A DNA stretch of 64,000 bases from Oceanihabitans sediminis. GTDB taxonomy: Bacteria > Bacteroidota > Bacteroidia > Flavobacteriales > Flavobacteriaceae. Positions 18,311 to 27,447 of the stretch are shown here, piece by piece. Below the pieces are notes generated by a model. The model saw only the letters and a list, made by a program, of their open reading frames with translations, was not told the DNA's origin and ran no database searches. The number at the start of each line of letters is the position of its first letter. The first letter of the stretch is position 1. Location: assembly GCF_003337215.1 (NCBI RefSeq), contig NZ_QPIG01000001.1:62001-126000 (forward strand), read 5' to 3'. A program made the position numbers and the translations under genes.

Positions 18311-18670
18311 ATAATATTAGTTTATTTATTAAGTGAAAACTCCTGTTTTAAAAAACAGGAAGAAAATCTTATAGGGTGTTTGTATAAAAATGCTGAAATT
18401 AACAACAATAGCTTTTACACTTGTATTGCTGATTCACCTTAGCAAAAACAAACTTGCTATCTGCTTTTTTTTAAACCTATGCTGTAGACAATTCATATTT
18501 ATTATATTTATACAACATCGGAAAGGATAACACTTAATAAGCTATTTTGCAAATATTCACATTGAAATTCCCTAATAGCATATAGATAATAACTATATAA
18601 AGAGAAGCACTTGCTAGATTAATAATAAACTAGATTAACGTATCTTGCAGCTATATTTAACGAATAAACT
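18311..18670. other. divergent intergenic region
   Basis: The 360 bases between the BCCT gene and the PLP-enzyme gene must hold both promoters. I see no coding frame and no perfect TAnnTTTG element. The one clear structure is an inverted repeat, TCCTGTTTT/AAAACAGGA at 18341-18360, in the BCCT leader. Confidence 0.5.
18341..18360 (-). promoter_or_regulatory. hairpin in the BCCT 5' leader
   Basis: TCCTGTT and AACAGGA pair around a six-base AT loop, 30 bases before the BCCT start codon. On the minus strand GTTTTC follows, so it is a weak terminator-like or translation-modulating hairpin. Confidence 0.35.
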
Positions 18671-20518
18671 ATGGAACAAAACAAAATGCTGAATTTTATA
18701 AAAGATGTATTAAACAACATGCCAAACGGTTGGCTAAGCACGACAACACATCGTTTAGATATTTATAATGAAGAATTGGCCAAAACCCAATTTTTAGAGC
18801 AATTTGAAAACCTATATAACAATAGCAACACAGAAACTTCTGCCCTAGCAGAATTACCAACAGCCTACGATTATATTCGTTTAGGCCATCCTTTATCTTG
18901 TGTATTAGAATGGGTAATTGCAAAATCACTTAAGCTACACCCTAACAACGTAATTAGTTTTTCTTCTAAAACAATTCCTGTTATAGCGATTCTAAGAAAG
19001 AATTTATTTGAAAAGAAAAACACACAAATTCTGTACACTGGCGAATTACCAAATATTTTTGATGCTGAGGTACTTAAAAGCGTTTACGGTTATAATTTTG
19101 AACTGAAACAGATTGAAAGCACCGAAGATGTTTCAAAATACAACGGAAGCACGGTTTTAGTTTCAGAACAAAATGAAATTAATAAAACAAGTCTAAACCC
19201 TAATATTGATTTCTACGTAAACCTTCATTCCGATCTTGGAAGTGTTTTAATTATCAACGGAAAAGAGAATGCGCACTATGTTTCCGATATTCAACATGTA
19301 AGAAGAAGAGAAACTATTGCTATGACACCTGCTAATTGTCATATTGCACTTAAATCATTAGCTACAAATACTTCTATTGAAATACCAGCAAACAACAAAA
19401 AAACAAACAAAGCACTTGTTCTAGAATCTATAAATAAAATTACAGGAACCAATACAAAAGCTTTGGTTGCATCTAGCGGATTATCTATTCAATATGCCAT
19501 TATGATGGGACTTGTGCATGATGCTCTTGAAAATCATAAAGGAAAAGATATCAAGTTTATTGTACCACCAAACTGTTATGGTGGAACCAACGATCAAGCT
19601 AGACGTGTTACTGCCTGCATTGACAATGTAGAAATTGTAGATTTACCTGTAGATGGCGACAACGACATGGTTCAGAGTATTGAAAAGGTTTTAACAAAAG
19701 TTGCTGCAGAAAATGCAATTCCTTATATCATTGCAGAAATCCCTACAAACCCAAGAGTAGAAGTTCCAAATCTTATAGCTTTAAAAGAAGCTTTAAGCAA
19801 AGAAAGAAAAACAGCAAATGGAGAAACTGCTATAGATCCTGTTTTTATCTTAGACCAAACTTTTTGTCCGAATGTGCACTTTTTAGGGGAGGGAGAAATA
19901 CTTTCAACCATTAGAACTATTTCATTTGCTAGTGGATCCAAATTTCCAAGTGGTGGAAAATGTACCGCAGGATACTGTGTAGGAAATTCAAAAACAAATG
20001 CTTTAATAGATAAAATTGAACAACATCTAACTCTTTGTGATAACGAGGCTACAGCACTTCAATATGAAATATTAGCAGAGCAAACGCCTTCAATGAATCA
20101 AAGAATTATAGACGCATATAAAAACACCAGAGAGTATGTAAACTTTATTCAAGCTACATTACCAGAGGCGAAAATTAATTTTGTTTCCGAAGAACTAGCA
20201 GAACAAGGGTTTACTCCTTCGGTTTTTTCTTTAGACCTTCCTACAAAAGGAAATAGCCCAGAAGAAAGAGAAACCTACAAAAGAGCTTTAAATCATAAGT
20301 TAATCAACTTAATGATTACTGAAATTCCAAACGAAAGCAAATACTGTGTAAGTTACGGTCAGTTAAAAGGGTGTTATTGGACAATTCCAGCAACCTCAAC
20401 CCAAGGAACAACCAAAGAAGGAGATAAAGATTATATTGCAAGAGTATCCTTGTCCCCCGACTTAAATATGGAACTACACAAAAAAGTTTTTAAAGACTTT
20501 GTTGATACCATAAAATAA
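18671..20518 (+). CDS. PLP-dependent enzyme, Cys/Met-metabolism (cystathionine gamma-synthase-like) fold
   Basis: A 615-residue fold-type I PLP enzyme, longer than a usual cystathionine gamma-synthase (about 400). The N-terminal 180 residues are an extra region without recognised motifs. The catalytic part has ALVASSGLSIQYAIMMGLV and NCYGGTNDQARRV for cofactor binding, FILDQTFCPNVHFLG for the aspartate, and SFASGSKFPSGGKCTAGY, whose first lysine is the likely Schiff base. The exact substrate cannot be named. It is followed at 58 bp by a binding lipoprotein and then a two-component pair, all in one direction, so amino-acid sensing and metabolism may be linked. Confidence 0.8.
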   Translation: MEQNKMLNFIKDVLNNMPNGWLSTTTHRLDIYNEELAKTQFLEQFENLYNNSNTETSALAELPTAYDYIRLGHPLSCVLEWVIAKSLKLHPNNVISFSSKTIPVIAILRKNLFEKKNTQILYTGELPNIFDAEVLKSVYGYNFELKQIESTEDVSKYNGSTVLVSEQNEINKTSLNPNIDFYVNLHSDLGSVLIINGKENAHYVSDIQHVRRRETIAMTPANCHIALKSLATNTSIEIPANNKKTNKALVLESINKITGTNTKALVASSGLSIQYAIMMGLVHDALENHKGKDIKFIVPPNCYGGTNDQARRVTACIDNVEIVDLPVDGDNDMVQSIEKVLTKVAAENAIPYIIAEIPTNPRVEVPNLIALKEALSKERKTANGETAIDPVFILDQTFCPNVHFLGEGEILSTIRTISFASGSKFPSGGKCTAGYCVGNSKTNALIDKIEQHLTLCDNEATALQYEILAEQTPSMNQRIIDAYKNTREYVNFIQATLPEAKINFVSEELAEQGFTPSVFSLDLPTKGNSPEERETYKRALNHKLINLMITEIPNESKYCVSYGQLKGCYWTIPATSTQGTTKEGDKDYIARVSLSPDLNMELHKKVFKDFVDTIK

Positions 20519-20576
20519 AACAACTATTTTCAACCATCAAAACAAACAGTCTATAGAGGCTTAAGTATATAAAAGA

Positions 20577-21728
20577 ATGAATTTAACAAAATCAATTCCA
20601 ACTGCTTTAGTAACCTGCCTTTGTTTACTACTTAGCCTCTCTAGCTGTGGGCCTAAACAAGTTGAAGAAATAAACATTGGGTATATTGGTCCGCTTTCTG
20701 TAAGAGCTGTAGACTTAGGCGTAGATCCTTCCAACGCGATGCAGTTAGCTATTGATCAATACAACGCAAACCGCGCAGATGGTGAACCTAAAATAAACCT
20801 GTTTATAGAAGATGACCAATGGAATCCTAAGAATGCAATACCCGTTTACAACAAGCTACGCGAAGAACATAATGTTGAAATAGTTTTTGTAAGTAATACC
20901 AATAGCAATATTAGACTACAAGAGAAAATTTTAGAAGACGGAGTCATTTTAGTAAACCCTTTAAACAACGGAAAACAACTAAATGTTTTAAACAAAAACA
21001 CCTTTCAAGTTGCAAAAGACACCGAACAGGCAAACGGGCTAATTGCTATTAGAATTATTGAGCTAGGTTTAAAAAAAGTGGCTCTATTTCAGTTTCCAAA
21101 TGTTTATATGACTCGTGCTTCAGAAGAAGTTGAAAGACTTTTAGACAACGCGAATATAGAAATACATGTAGTACCTACAGAGGTTGGACAAACAACTTTC
21201 AAAAAACAGCTAGAACAATTAAAAAGCGAAGAGCACGATGCTTATGTGTTTTTTGGCTACAAAGAATTTGGCTTTGCAATGAAAGAGGCTAGAGACATGG
21301 GAATTACTGCGCCATTTTTTGGTTCCACCGTATTACTAGACCCGGAATTTTATAACAACTCTGAAGGAGCAATAATTGGCACCGAGTATCCTTTCTTTAC
21401 TCCTGCTGATGGGAATAGAATCTTAGTAAATGAATTTCTGGCAGATTTCGAAAAACAGTTTAACAAAAAACCTGTTTCTGTATGGCCTACTATGCAAGCC
21501 TATGACGCGACAAACTTAGTTTTAAGTAGAGTTAGAACAATAAACCAAAGTAAAGATGTAGACAGTTCTTTTGATGATTGGTTAAGAGAGTCTCTATTGA
21601 AGGTAAATTACTATCAAGGAATTTGTGGAAATATCGCAATAAAAAAAGAAGGGGGATCCAAAGGAATTTATTTTTCTTTATACAAATACGATTCAAAAGA
21701 AAACCCAATCGTTAAAGTTAAAAGATAA
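20577..21728 (+). CDS. type I periplasmic binding lipoprotein (branched-chain amino-acid-binding-like)
   Basis: A 383-residue lipoprotein with lipobox cysteine at residue 24 (LSLSSCGPK). The mature part is a Leu/Ile/Val-binding-like fold: NIGYIGPLSVRAVDLGVDPSNAMQLAIDQYN, a central EIVFVSNTNSN, and VWPTMQAYDATNLVLSRV near the C-terminus. In an ABC importer it would deliver amino acids or related ligands, but no permease or ATPase gene is near. It sits 12 bp before a membrane histidine kinase, so it more likely acts as the ligand-binding half of a sensor, comparable in principle to LuxP with LuxQ. Confidence 0.85.
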   Translation: MNLTKSIPTALVTCLCLLLSLSSCGPKQVEEINIGYIGPLSVRAVDLGVDPSNAMQLAIDQYNANRADGEPKINLFIEDDQWNPKNAIPVYNKLREEHNVEIVFVSNTNSNIRLQEKILEDGVILVNPLNNGKQLNVLNKNTFQVAKDTEQANGLIAIRIIELGLKKVALFQFPNVYMTRASEEVERLLDNANIEIHVVPTEVGQTTFKKQLEQLKSEEHDAYVFFGYKEFGFAMKEARDMGITAPFFGSTVLLDPEFYNNSEGAIIGTEYPFFTPADGNRILVNEFLADFEKQFNKKPVSVWPTMQAYDATNLVLSRVRTINQSKDVDSSFDDWLRESLLKVNYYQGICGNIAIKKEGGSKGIYFSLYKYDSKENPIVKVKR

Positions 21729-21740
21729 TACAGCCCCAAA

Positions 21741-23255
21741 ATGAAAATTAGCCATAAATTAATATTAGCCTTTAGTGTTTTAATTGTCATTTTAACAGCT
21801 GAGATAATACTTAACCAAGTTATTACTAACCGCGCAACCAAAACGTATGAAACGCTTCAATCTGAAATAAATCCCACTTTATCTGTTTTAAAACACTACG
21901 AATCTATTAATAAAGAATTCACCTTATTATTAAACAATAGAGTAAATGGAGATGACAGAATTAGCTCCATCAATAGAATTAGAGGAATTATTGATGTGGA
22001 ACTTGCTTACTTAGAAGCGGAACTAAAATCTATAAAAGAATCTATACCGATTGAAAATCCCGATAAATTATTAATTGAGGAACTTATTAAAGATACAGAA
22101 AAATTAATAAGTATATCTGAAAAATTAAAACTCTTATTTAAAAATAGTAAAAACCAACAAGATCTTTTAAATACGGCAAAAGGTATTTATCAGAGTGACA
22201 TTTTAGTTCTACATGCTTCCATAGACAAAAATATAAACCAGCTGAATGTTAATTACAAGCGCGAATTTGAAGCTTATAATAATGAATTAGCTAAAAATTT
22301 AAAAAATGTTTCAAATATCATTCTGCTTACCGGAACTTTTGGAATTATCCTGGCCCTAATCATTACATTTCAAATCACTTACTCCATTTCAGATCCTATT
22401 TTTAAATTAAAAAAGGCTGCCCTAAAAATGAGTAAAGGAAATTTAGACGAACGAGTTCAAATTACAGGGGATAACGAACTAGCAGAATTAGGAAAGCATT
22501 TCAACCACATGGCAAACGCTCTTAAAAAGAGTTTCAATGAACAAGAAAATCAAATTGAAGAAATAAAATCTGTTAATAAAGAATTAGAACAATTTGTTTA
22601 TGTTGCCTCGCATGATTTACAAGAACCACTTAGAACCATGTCTAGCTATGTTGGCTTAATAAGAGAATTGTACATAGACAAATTAGATGATAATGCATCT
22701 AAATATATGTCGCATGTAGAAGATGCTTCCTTAAGAATGAAAACCCTTATTAAGGATTTATTAGACTATTCTAAAATTGGAAAAGAAAAAACCGTTACTA
22801 CTGTAGACCTCAACCAAATAGTTAAAGATATTTTAACCGATCATGAGTTAATTATTAAAGACTCTAATGCTACAGTAGATTATGATGTACTTCCAACGGT
22901 AAACGGCTTAGAAGTAGAACTAAAACAATTGTTTCAGAATTTAATAAACAACGGTTTAAAATTTAGAAAAGAAGGCACCGACCCTCATGTACAAATCCAA
23001 GTGGAAGACCAAGGAGAATACTGGCAGTTTTCGGTAAAGGACAATGGTATTGGAATGGATAAGAAATTCCATGAAAGGGTATTTATTATTTTCCAAAGAC
23101 TACATAACAGAAACGATTACCAAGGAACAGGAATTGGCCTATCTATATGCAAAAAAATTGTAGATATGCACAAAGGGGAAATTTGGATAGAATCTGAAGT
23201 AAACCAAGGCAGTACTTTTTATTTTACTATATTTAAAGATTTAAATGAAATATGA
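21741..23255 (+). CDS. membrane histidine kinase with HAMP domain
   Basis: A 504-residue sensor kinase. TM1 lies at about 5-25, a helical periplasmic domain at 26-190, TM2 at about 192-212 and HAMP at about 213-265 (SDPIFKLKKAALKMSKGNLDERV). A phytochrome-type HisKA follows (ELEQFVYVASHDLQEPLRTM) and then HATPase_c with the N-box QLFQNLINNGLKFR and GTGIGLSICKKIVDMH. The periplasmic part is a four-helix-type bundle, the sort that can dock a binding protein. Its partner is probably the lipoprotein encoded 12 bp upstream. The response regulator gene overlaps it by 4 bp. Confidence 0.93.
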   Translation: MKISHKLILAFSVLIVILTAEIILNQVITNRATKTYETLQSEINPTLSVLKHYESINKEFTLLLNNRVNGDDRISSINRIRGIIDVELAYLEAELKSIKESIPIENPDKLLIEELIKDTEKLISISEKLKLLFKNSKNQQDLLNTAKGIYQSDILVLHASIDKNINQLNVNYKREFEAYNNELAKNLKNVSNIILLTGTFGIILALIITFQITYSISDPIFKLKKAALKMSKGNLDERVQITGDNELAELGKHFNHMANALKKSFNEQENQIEEIKSVNKELEQFVYVASHDLQEPLRTMSSYVGLIRELYIDKLDDNASKYMSHVEDASLRMKTLIKDLLDYSKIGKEKTVTTVDLNQIVKDILTDHELIIKDSNATVDYDVLPTVNGLEVELKQLFQNLINNGLKFRKEGTDPHVQIQVEDQGEYWQFSVKDNGIGMDKKFHERVFIIFQRLHNRNDYQGTGIGLSICKKIVDMHKGEIWIESEVNQGSTFYFTIFKDLNEI

Positions 23256-23671
23256 GAAAATTTAACACCATTTTACTGATTGATGATGATATTGCCACCA
23301 ACGAATATCATGAAATAATCATCAACATTGCTGGCGTGGCCAATAAAGTACATTCGGTAACTAGCGGACAAGAAGGTTTAGACTACCTAACTTCTAAAGG
23401 GAATTATAACGGAAAAGAAGATTCTTTCCCGCAGCCTGATTTAATTTTTCTAGACATAAATATGCCTGCTATGAATGGCTTTGAGTTTATGGAAGAATAT
23501 GAAAAGCTTGATGAGGGCCAAAAAGGAAAACACATTTTCGTGATGCTGACCTCTTCTCTTAATCCAGACGACAAGAAACGAGCTATAGAAAACAACTATA
23601 TTCAAGATTTTATGGATAAACCGTTAACTAAAGAATTAGTTTTAAAATTACATGCTAAATACCTTCTTTAA
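23252..23671 (+). CDS. single-domain response regulator
   Basis: A 139-residue receiver-only protein. The acidic pocket is IDDD at residues 10-13, the phospho-acceptor is D68 in LIFLDINMPAMNG, the switch threonine/serine region is MLTSS and the lysine is in MDKPL. It has no output domain, so it works by protein contact or as a phosphate shuttle. Its ATG overlaps the stop of the kinase gene, a sign of coupled translation and of a cognate pair. Stand-alone receivers of this sequence type frequently follow phytochrome-like kinases in flavobacteria. Confidence 0.93.
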   Translation: MRKFNTILLIDDDIATNEYHEIIINIAGVANKVHSVTSGQEGLDYLTSKGNYNGKEDSFPQPDLIFLDINMPAMNGFEFMEEYEKLDEGQKGKHIFVMLTSSLNPDDKKRAIENNYIQDFMDKPLTKELVLKLHAKYLL

Positions 23672-23693
23672 AAATTAAGAAGCATTAAACTTA

Positions 23694-23735
23694 AAGATAT
23701 TTCGAAATATATTAATTTAAATTTCGAAATATTTA
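23694..23735. terminator. bidirectional AT-rich terminator between convergent genes
   Basis: Two copies of the palindrome ATTTCGAAAT (around 23699-23708 and 23721-23730) form an extended inverted repeat between the stop codons of the response regulator and the YaiO barrel, which it overlaps slightly. It can end transcription from both sides. Confidence 0.55.
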
Positions 23736-24989
23736 TTTCCCTCTAAATTTCATATTCCACGACACAGAAATAGAATAGATCCAGAAATAAGCACCTGGGT
23801 CGAAACTAATTTCTTGATGAGTAATACCTGCCTGAATTCCCCAAGCATTCTTATTACTTTTTGAAGTGAAATTATATCCTAAATTTAGTTTTTGAGAATC
23901 TAAATTAATTACAGCTTCATCAATTCCTTCTACATAAAACCTATTTACTTCTGGCGAATACCCTAAACCTACTCCAACGCTATAGTAATTATCTGCATTT
24001 CGGCTATATTTTCTATAACTTAAAGTCCCCGAAACACTTGTTTTTGGTTCCCCTGGAGTTACATACGAACGTAAAGACCAGTAGCTATTACCTGTATACC
24101 AACCTACAGAACCCGTGTAAATAGTAGTACTTGCATTATATTTAAGAGTTCTAAAACCAAGGGAAGCTTCTAAACTTTTAGGTAAAGACTTATATAATTC
24201 TGCTCCATATCTTAACTTAGGAAATAAGAATGAATTTGAAAAACCTACATTCACATAAGCATATAAGCCTTTAGTGATTTTCGGATAAGCATCTATTTCA
24301 AATTGCGCTCCAGTAGACTCAAACCTATTATTAATATTCACTTTTGCATGAATACTTCCGTATTTGGTTTGTCGTGCATATTTCAATAAATAATACTGCA
24401 TCGGGTCAAAAACTTCAGAGTATAAATCCACCGAAGCACTTGCTCCTATGGTGTTTTTACTTAAATCATCTAATAAGCTATCTTTAAAGCTTTTTGCTTT
24501 TGCATGTCCTGGGTGTTTCTCTAAAAGTTGTTGAAGTGTTTCTAAGGCAGTCTCTTTTTTATCTAAATCTTCTAAAGCACTTGCTTTTAAATAAAGTAAA
24601 TCCGGGTTTTCCGGAAAGTGACTCAGCCCTTTATTCGTCATTTCTAAAGCACTATCAGGAGCGTCGCTTCTTAATTCGTTGGTAATAGCCAATTTCCAAT
24701 CATTTAATCTATCTGGGCGATCCTTTAGAATGTATTCGAATTCTTTTTTAGCTTTATCATAATCGCCATCCCAAGAGTAGGTGTTTGCCAAAAACGAACG
24801 AATATCATGGTAATTAGGATACTTTGTTAAAATGAACTTCAGGGAATCTTGCGCCTTGGCTCTTTGCTCATTAAAGGCTAATTCTCTAGCACGTTCAAAT
24901 GCAGTATCAGGATCTCCTGTAAATTCTTTTTCTTGGGAAAAAGAAAACATACTAGTTAATATTAAAATGATAAAAAGGTGCTTTTTCAT
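23733..24989 (-). CDS. YaiO-family outer-membrane beta-barrel with TPR region
   Basis: A 418-residue exported protein. The signal peptide is MKKHLFIILILTSMFSFSQ. Residues 25-175 are TPR-like helical repeats (AFERARELAFNEQRAKAQDSL and NPDLLYLKASALEDLDKKET). Residues 180-418 are alternating beta strands ending in an aromatic C-terminus (SISVSWNMKFRG), as expected of the YaiO barrel family. TPR plus barrel recalls outer-membrane exporters such as PgaA. It is the last gene of a six-gene operon with a processive glycosyltransferase, so it probably forms the outer-membrane exit for the polysaccharide. Confidence 0.88.
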   Translation of the reverse strand: MKKHLFIILILTSMFSFSQEKEFTGDPDTAFERARELAFNEQRAKAQDSLKFILTKYPNYHDIRSFLANTYSWDGDYDKAKKEFEYILKDRPDRLNDWKLAITNELRSDAPDSALEMTNKGLSHFPENPDLLYLKASALEDLDKKETALETLQQLLEKHPGHAKAKSFKDSLLDDLSKNTIGASASVDLYSEVFDPMQYYLLKYARQTKYGSIHAKVNINNRFESTGAQFEIDAYPKITKGLYAYVNVGFSNSFLFPKLRYGAELYKSLPKSLEASLGFRTLKYNASTTIYTGSVGWYTGNSYWSLRSYVTPGEPKTSVSGTLSYRKYSRNADNYYSVGVGLGYSPEVNRFYVEGIDEAVINLDSQKLNLGYNFTSKSNKNAWGIQAGITHQEISFDPGAYFWIYSISVSWNMKFRGK

Positions 24990-25004
24990 ACTTAAATTAT
25001 TTTA

Positions 25005-27425
25005 CTATAAGCCGGATTTAAAATTTTTATATTCAGCTGATTCTGGATAGACTTCAATTAAACTATCCATTATTTTTTGTGCATTTTCAAGCTTATTCTT
25101 TCGCTGATATGCCTTTGCCATTTTAAAGCTAATTTCGGGATCTTCCACTTCGTTTTTTATAGCCTGCTTAAAAATTTGTTCGGATTTATGCTCTTGATCA
25201 GACCACCAATATATATCTAAAATCGCAGCATAAGCATCGCTTGCAAAAGGAGATCTAGTAATAGATTCTAGTATTAGCTTTTCGGCAGTTTCATAATCTC
25301 CTTTCCAGGCATGAATACGCCCTTTTAAAACTCTTACTTCTGTATAGTTTGGCAATTCATTCAGAATATAATCACAGAGTAAGCTAGCGGTTTCATATTC
25401 TTTATCAAAAGCCAAATCTCTAGCTATTATAAGTAATTCATCAAAGTTTTTTCCTTCTGCATATTTATTTATAAACATTAATTCTTTGTCTGAAAACTTT
25501 CGTTTAGAAACAGAATATATATTCAAGCTCTCTGGAAATATTCTATTATGCTGTGTCACATAAGCATTCATTTTTTTGAACGCCATTAAAGAATCTGAAA
25601 TAGTTTTGGCTAAAGCCTCATCCTCTATTCTAGAGGTTTCAAAATCTTCGTTAATTTTATACAATTCTTTATTGGCAAATAAATACTCTTTGTATATCAT
25701 ATCATTAATATCGCCTTTATATCGCATTAACGGAATATGCTTCACATTTCTAAAATTTTTCACAGTGTCTAGGCCCTGCCCCAACCAAGAAGCTTCTTTT
25801 AAGGGTTTAAAAGTATAGTTGTGTTGCAAATAACTAAGTAGTGTTGGTGCCACATCCCAATGCGAAGAAACAGATTTAAACCTTTCTGCTTTTTTTAACA
25901 TCGGACTATAAACTAAAAGCGGCACATGATACCTGCAAAGCTTGTCTTTCATTGCAATAGGAATCAATCTATGATCTCCTGTGATAATAAAAATAGTGTT
26001 TTCATAATCTGGCCTTTTAGAATAAGCTTCCATATAATCCTTAAGACTTTCGTCGGAATACAACAGACTTCCATAAATATCTCTATGACTTAAAATTTGC
26101 TCTTTTAAAGCATCTGTTTTTTCTGAAACCCTAACGAAATCGTCTACCTGCTTCATATATTCCTCTTTATTTGGATATTCAAATGGCTCATGATTGGTAA
26201 GCGTCATAATAATATCTAATCGAGGTTGTTTCTCTATACTTTGAGATTGCAGTGCTTTTTTAAAAATCGCACTATCTGGATACCCCCAAGTAAAACCTCC
26301 TTCATTCGCTTTGGTTTTCTCAAAAGCAGAACCATAACTAGATTCATCAATCAAATTATCTATACCATTATACTCTAAAAAGTTAATTTTTCTGTCGAAG
26401 CTAGCAGCATCACCAGAATAGAAAGAAGTATTATATCCATTAGCTTTTAAAACATTGATTAAAGATAAATGAGATGGTGTGTCTTTAATTTCTAAAAACC
26501 CTTGATCGCCATAAGGCAAAGAACCAAATAATGATGGTAAAGCGCCAAAGGACCTACCGGTTGTACTAACAAAGTTTTCCCAATATAAAGATTCCTCAAT
26601 AAGACTATCCAAATACGGAGTAAAGCCACTATAATTATTCCCATCTACAAACTCACTTCCAAGACCTTCTACTACAATAAAAACTATGTTTGGTTTTTCT
26701 TCCTTTGTATTCAAAAACGAAGACAAAACATCTGGTGAATTAAAAGGTTTTAAAAGTGGATAATCTGATCTTTCGGAAAAATTATACGCACTTAATTTAT
26801 TTTTATCCTTTTGAAATTTAATGATATCCGTTACTAAAAAAGCCGTTTTATTTTGAAATTTCTCAGAAGTAGCTGCTGATAAAAAGAAAGTTATTCCTCC
26901 AAATATTAGAAGGGTTGCGAGTCCACTCCACAAAACTATAGAAGCTTTAGCATATTTTTTAAGTAGCAGATAAAGCAGCAGAAATACTGCAGAAAAAGCA
27001 ATAAATGGCAGAAAGTATACAAACGAAATAGCTTCTGAACTTGCAACCGTATTAAATGCATCGTCAAAAGAATAGCCTAAAACATCTGCGCCAAGATTGA
27101 TTAAAGTTGTTAAACTATATTTTACCAATGAAAAGTGAAGAATAACAAATACTACAAAAATCACAGCTATTAAAATGGAAGCTACTTTTCTACTCAAAAA
27201 ATTCGAGATAAGATATAGTGGAAAAAACAAAATCCCTACTATTAATCCGCTCCAAAAATCATTTATAAATTTATATAGAATGACTAAGCCTAAACTTAGT
27301 TCTGCTTCCACCTGTGGTTTTGACATGAAAATTTCATACAGCCCAATCAGCCAATAAGCTAGAATTAGAGCTATTATGAAATACATATAATTTAAAATAT
27401 CATTATTTTTTAAGCTAAGCTTCAT
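25005..27425 (-). CDS. LtaS-like sulfatase-fold membrane enzyme with C-terminal TPR
   Basis: An 806-residue protein. Five N-terminal membrane helices (to about 190) are followed by a sulfatase/alkaline-phosphatase-fold domain (about 240-540), starting NIVFIVVEGLGSEFVDG with the nucleophile threonine in FVSTTGRSFGALPS. Later come IIMTLTNHEPFEYP and FIITGDHRLIP, which supply metal ligands. The C-terminal 250 residues include two or three TPR repeats, which are not found in lipoteichoic-acid synthases. The family moves phosphoglycerol or phosphoethanolamine groups. In this operon it may decorate the exported glycan, which is inference. It lies 15 bp from the barrel gene. Confidence 0.87.
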   Translation of the reverse strand: MKLSLKNNDILNYMYFIIALILAYWLIGLYEIFMSKPQVEAELSLGLVILYKFINDFWSGLIVGILFFPLYLISNFLSRKVASILIAVIFVVFVILHFSLVKYSLTTLINLGADVLGYSFDDAFNTVASSEAISFVYFLPFIAFSAVFLLLYLLLKKYAKASIVLWSGLATLLIFGGITFFLSAATSEKFQNKTAFLVTDIIKFQKDKNKLSAYNFSERSDYPLLKPFNSPDVLSSFLNTKEEKPNIVFIVVEGLGSEFVDGNNYSGFTPYLDSLIEESLYWENFVSTTGRSFGALPSLFGSLPYGDQGFLEIKDTPSHLSLINVLKANGYNTSFYSGDAASFDRKINFLEYNGIDNLIDESSYGSAFEKTKANEGGFTWGYPDSAIFKKALQSQSIEKQPRLDIIMTLTNHEPFEYPNKEEYMKQVDDFVRVSEKTDALKEQILSHRDIYGSLLYSDESLKDYMEAYSKRPDYENTIFIITGDHRLIPIAMKDKLCRYHVPLLVYSPMLKKAERFKSVSSHWDVAPTLLSYLQHNYTFKPLKEASWLGQGLDTVKNFRNVKHIPLMRYKGDINDMIYKEYLFANKELYKINEDFETSRIEDEALAKTISDSLMAFKKMNAYVTQHNRIFPESLNIYSVSKRKFSDKELMFINKYAEGKNFDELLIIARDLAFDKEYETASLLCDYILNELPNYTEVRVLKGRIHAWKGDYETAEKLILESITRSPFASDAYAAILDIYWWSDQEHKSEQIFKQAIKNEVEDPEISFKMAKAYQRKNKLENAQKIMDSLIEVYPESAEYKNFKSGL

Positions 27426-27447
27426 TCAGTACGATCTATATTCAATT

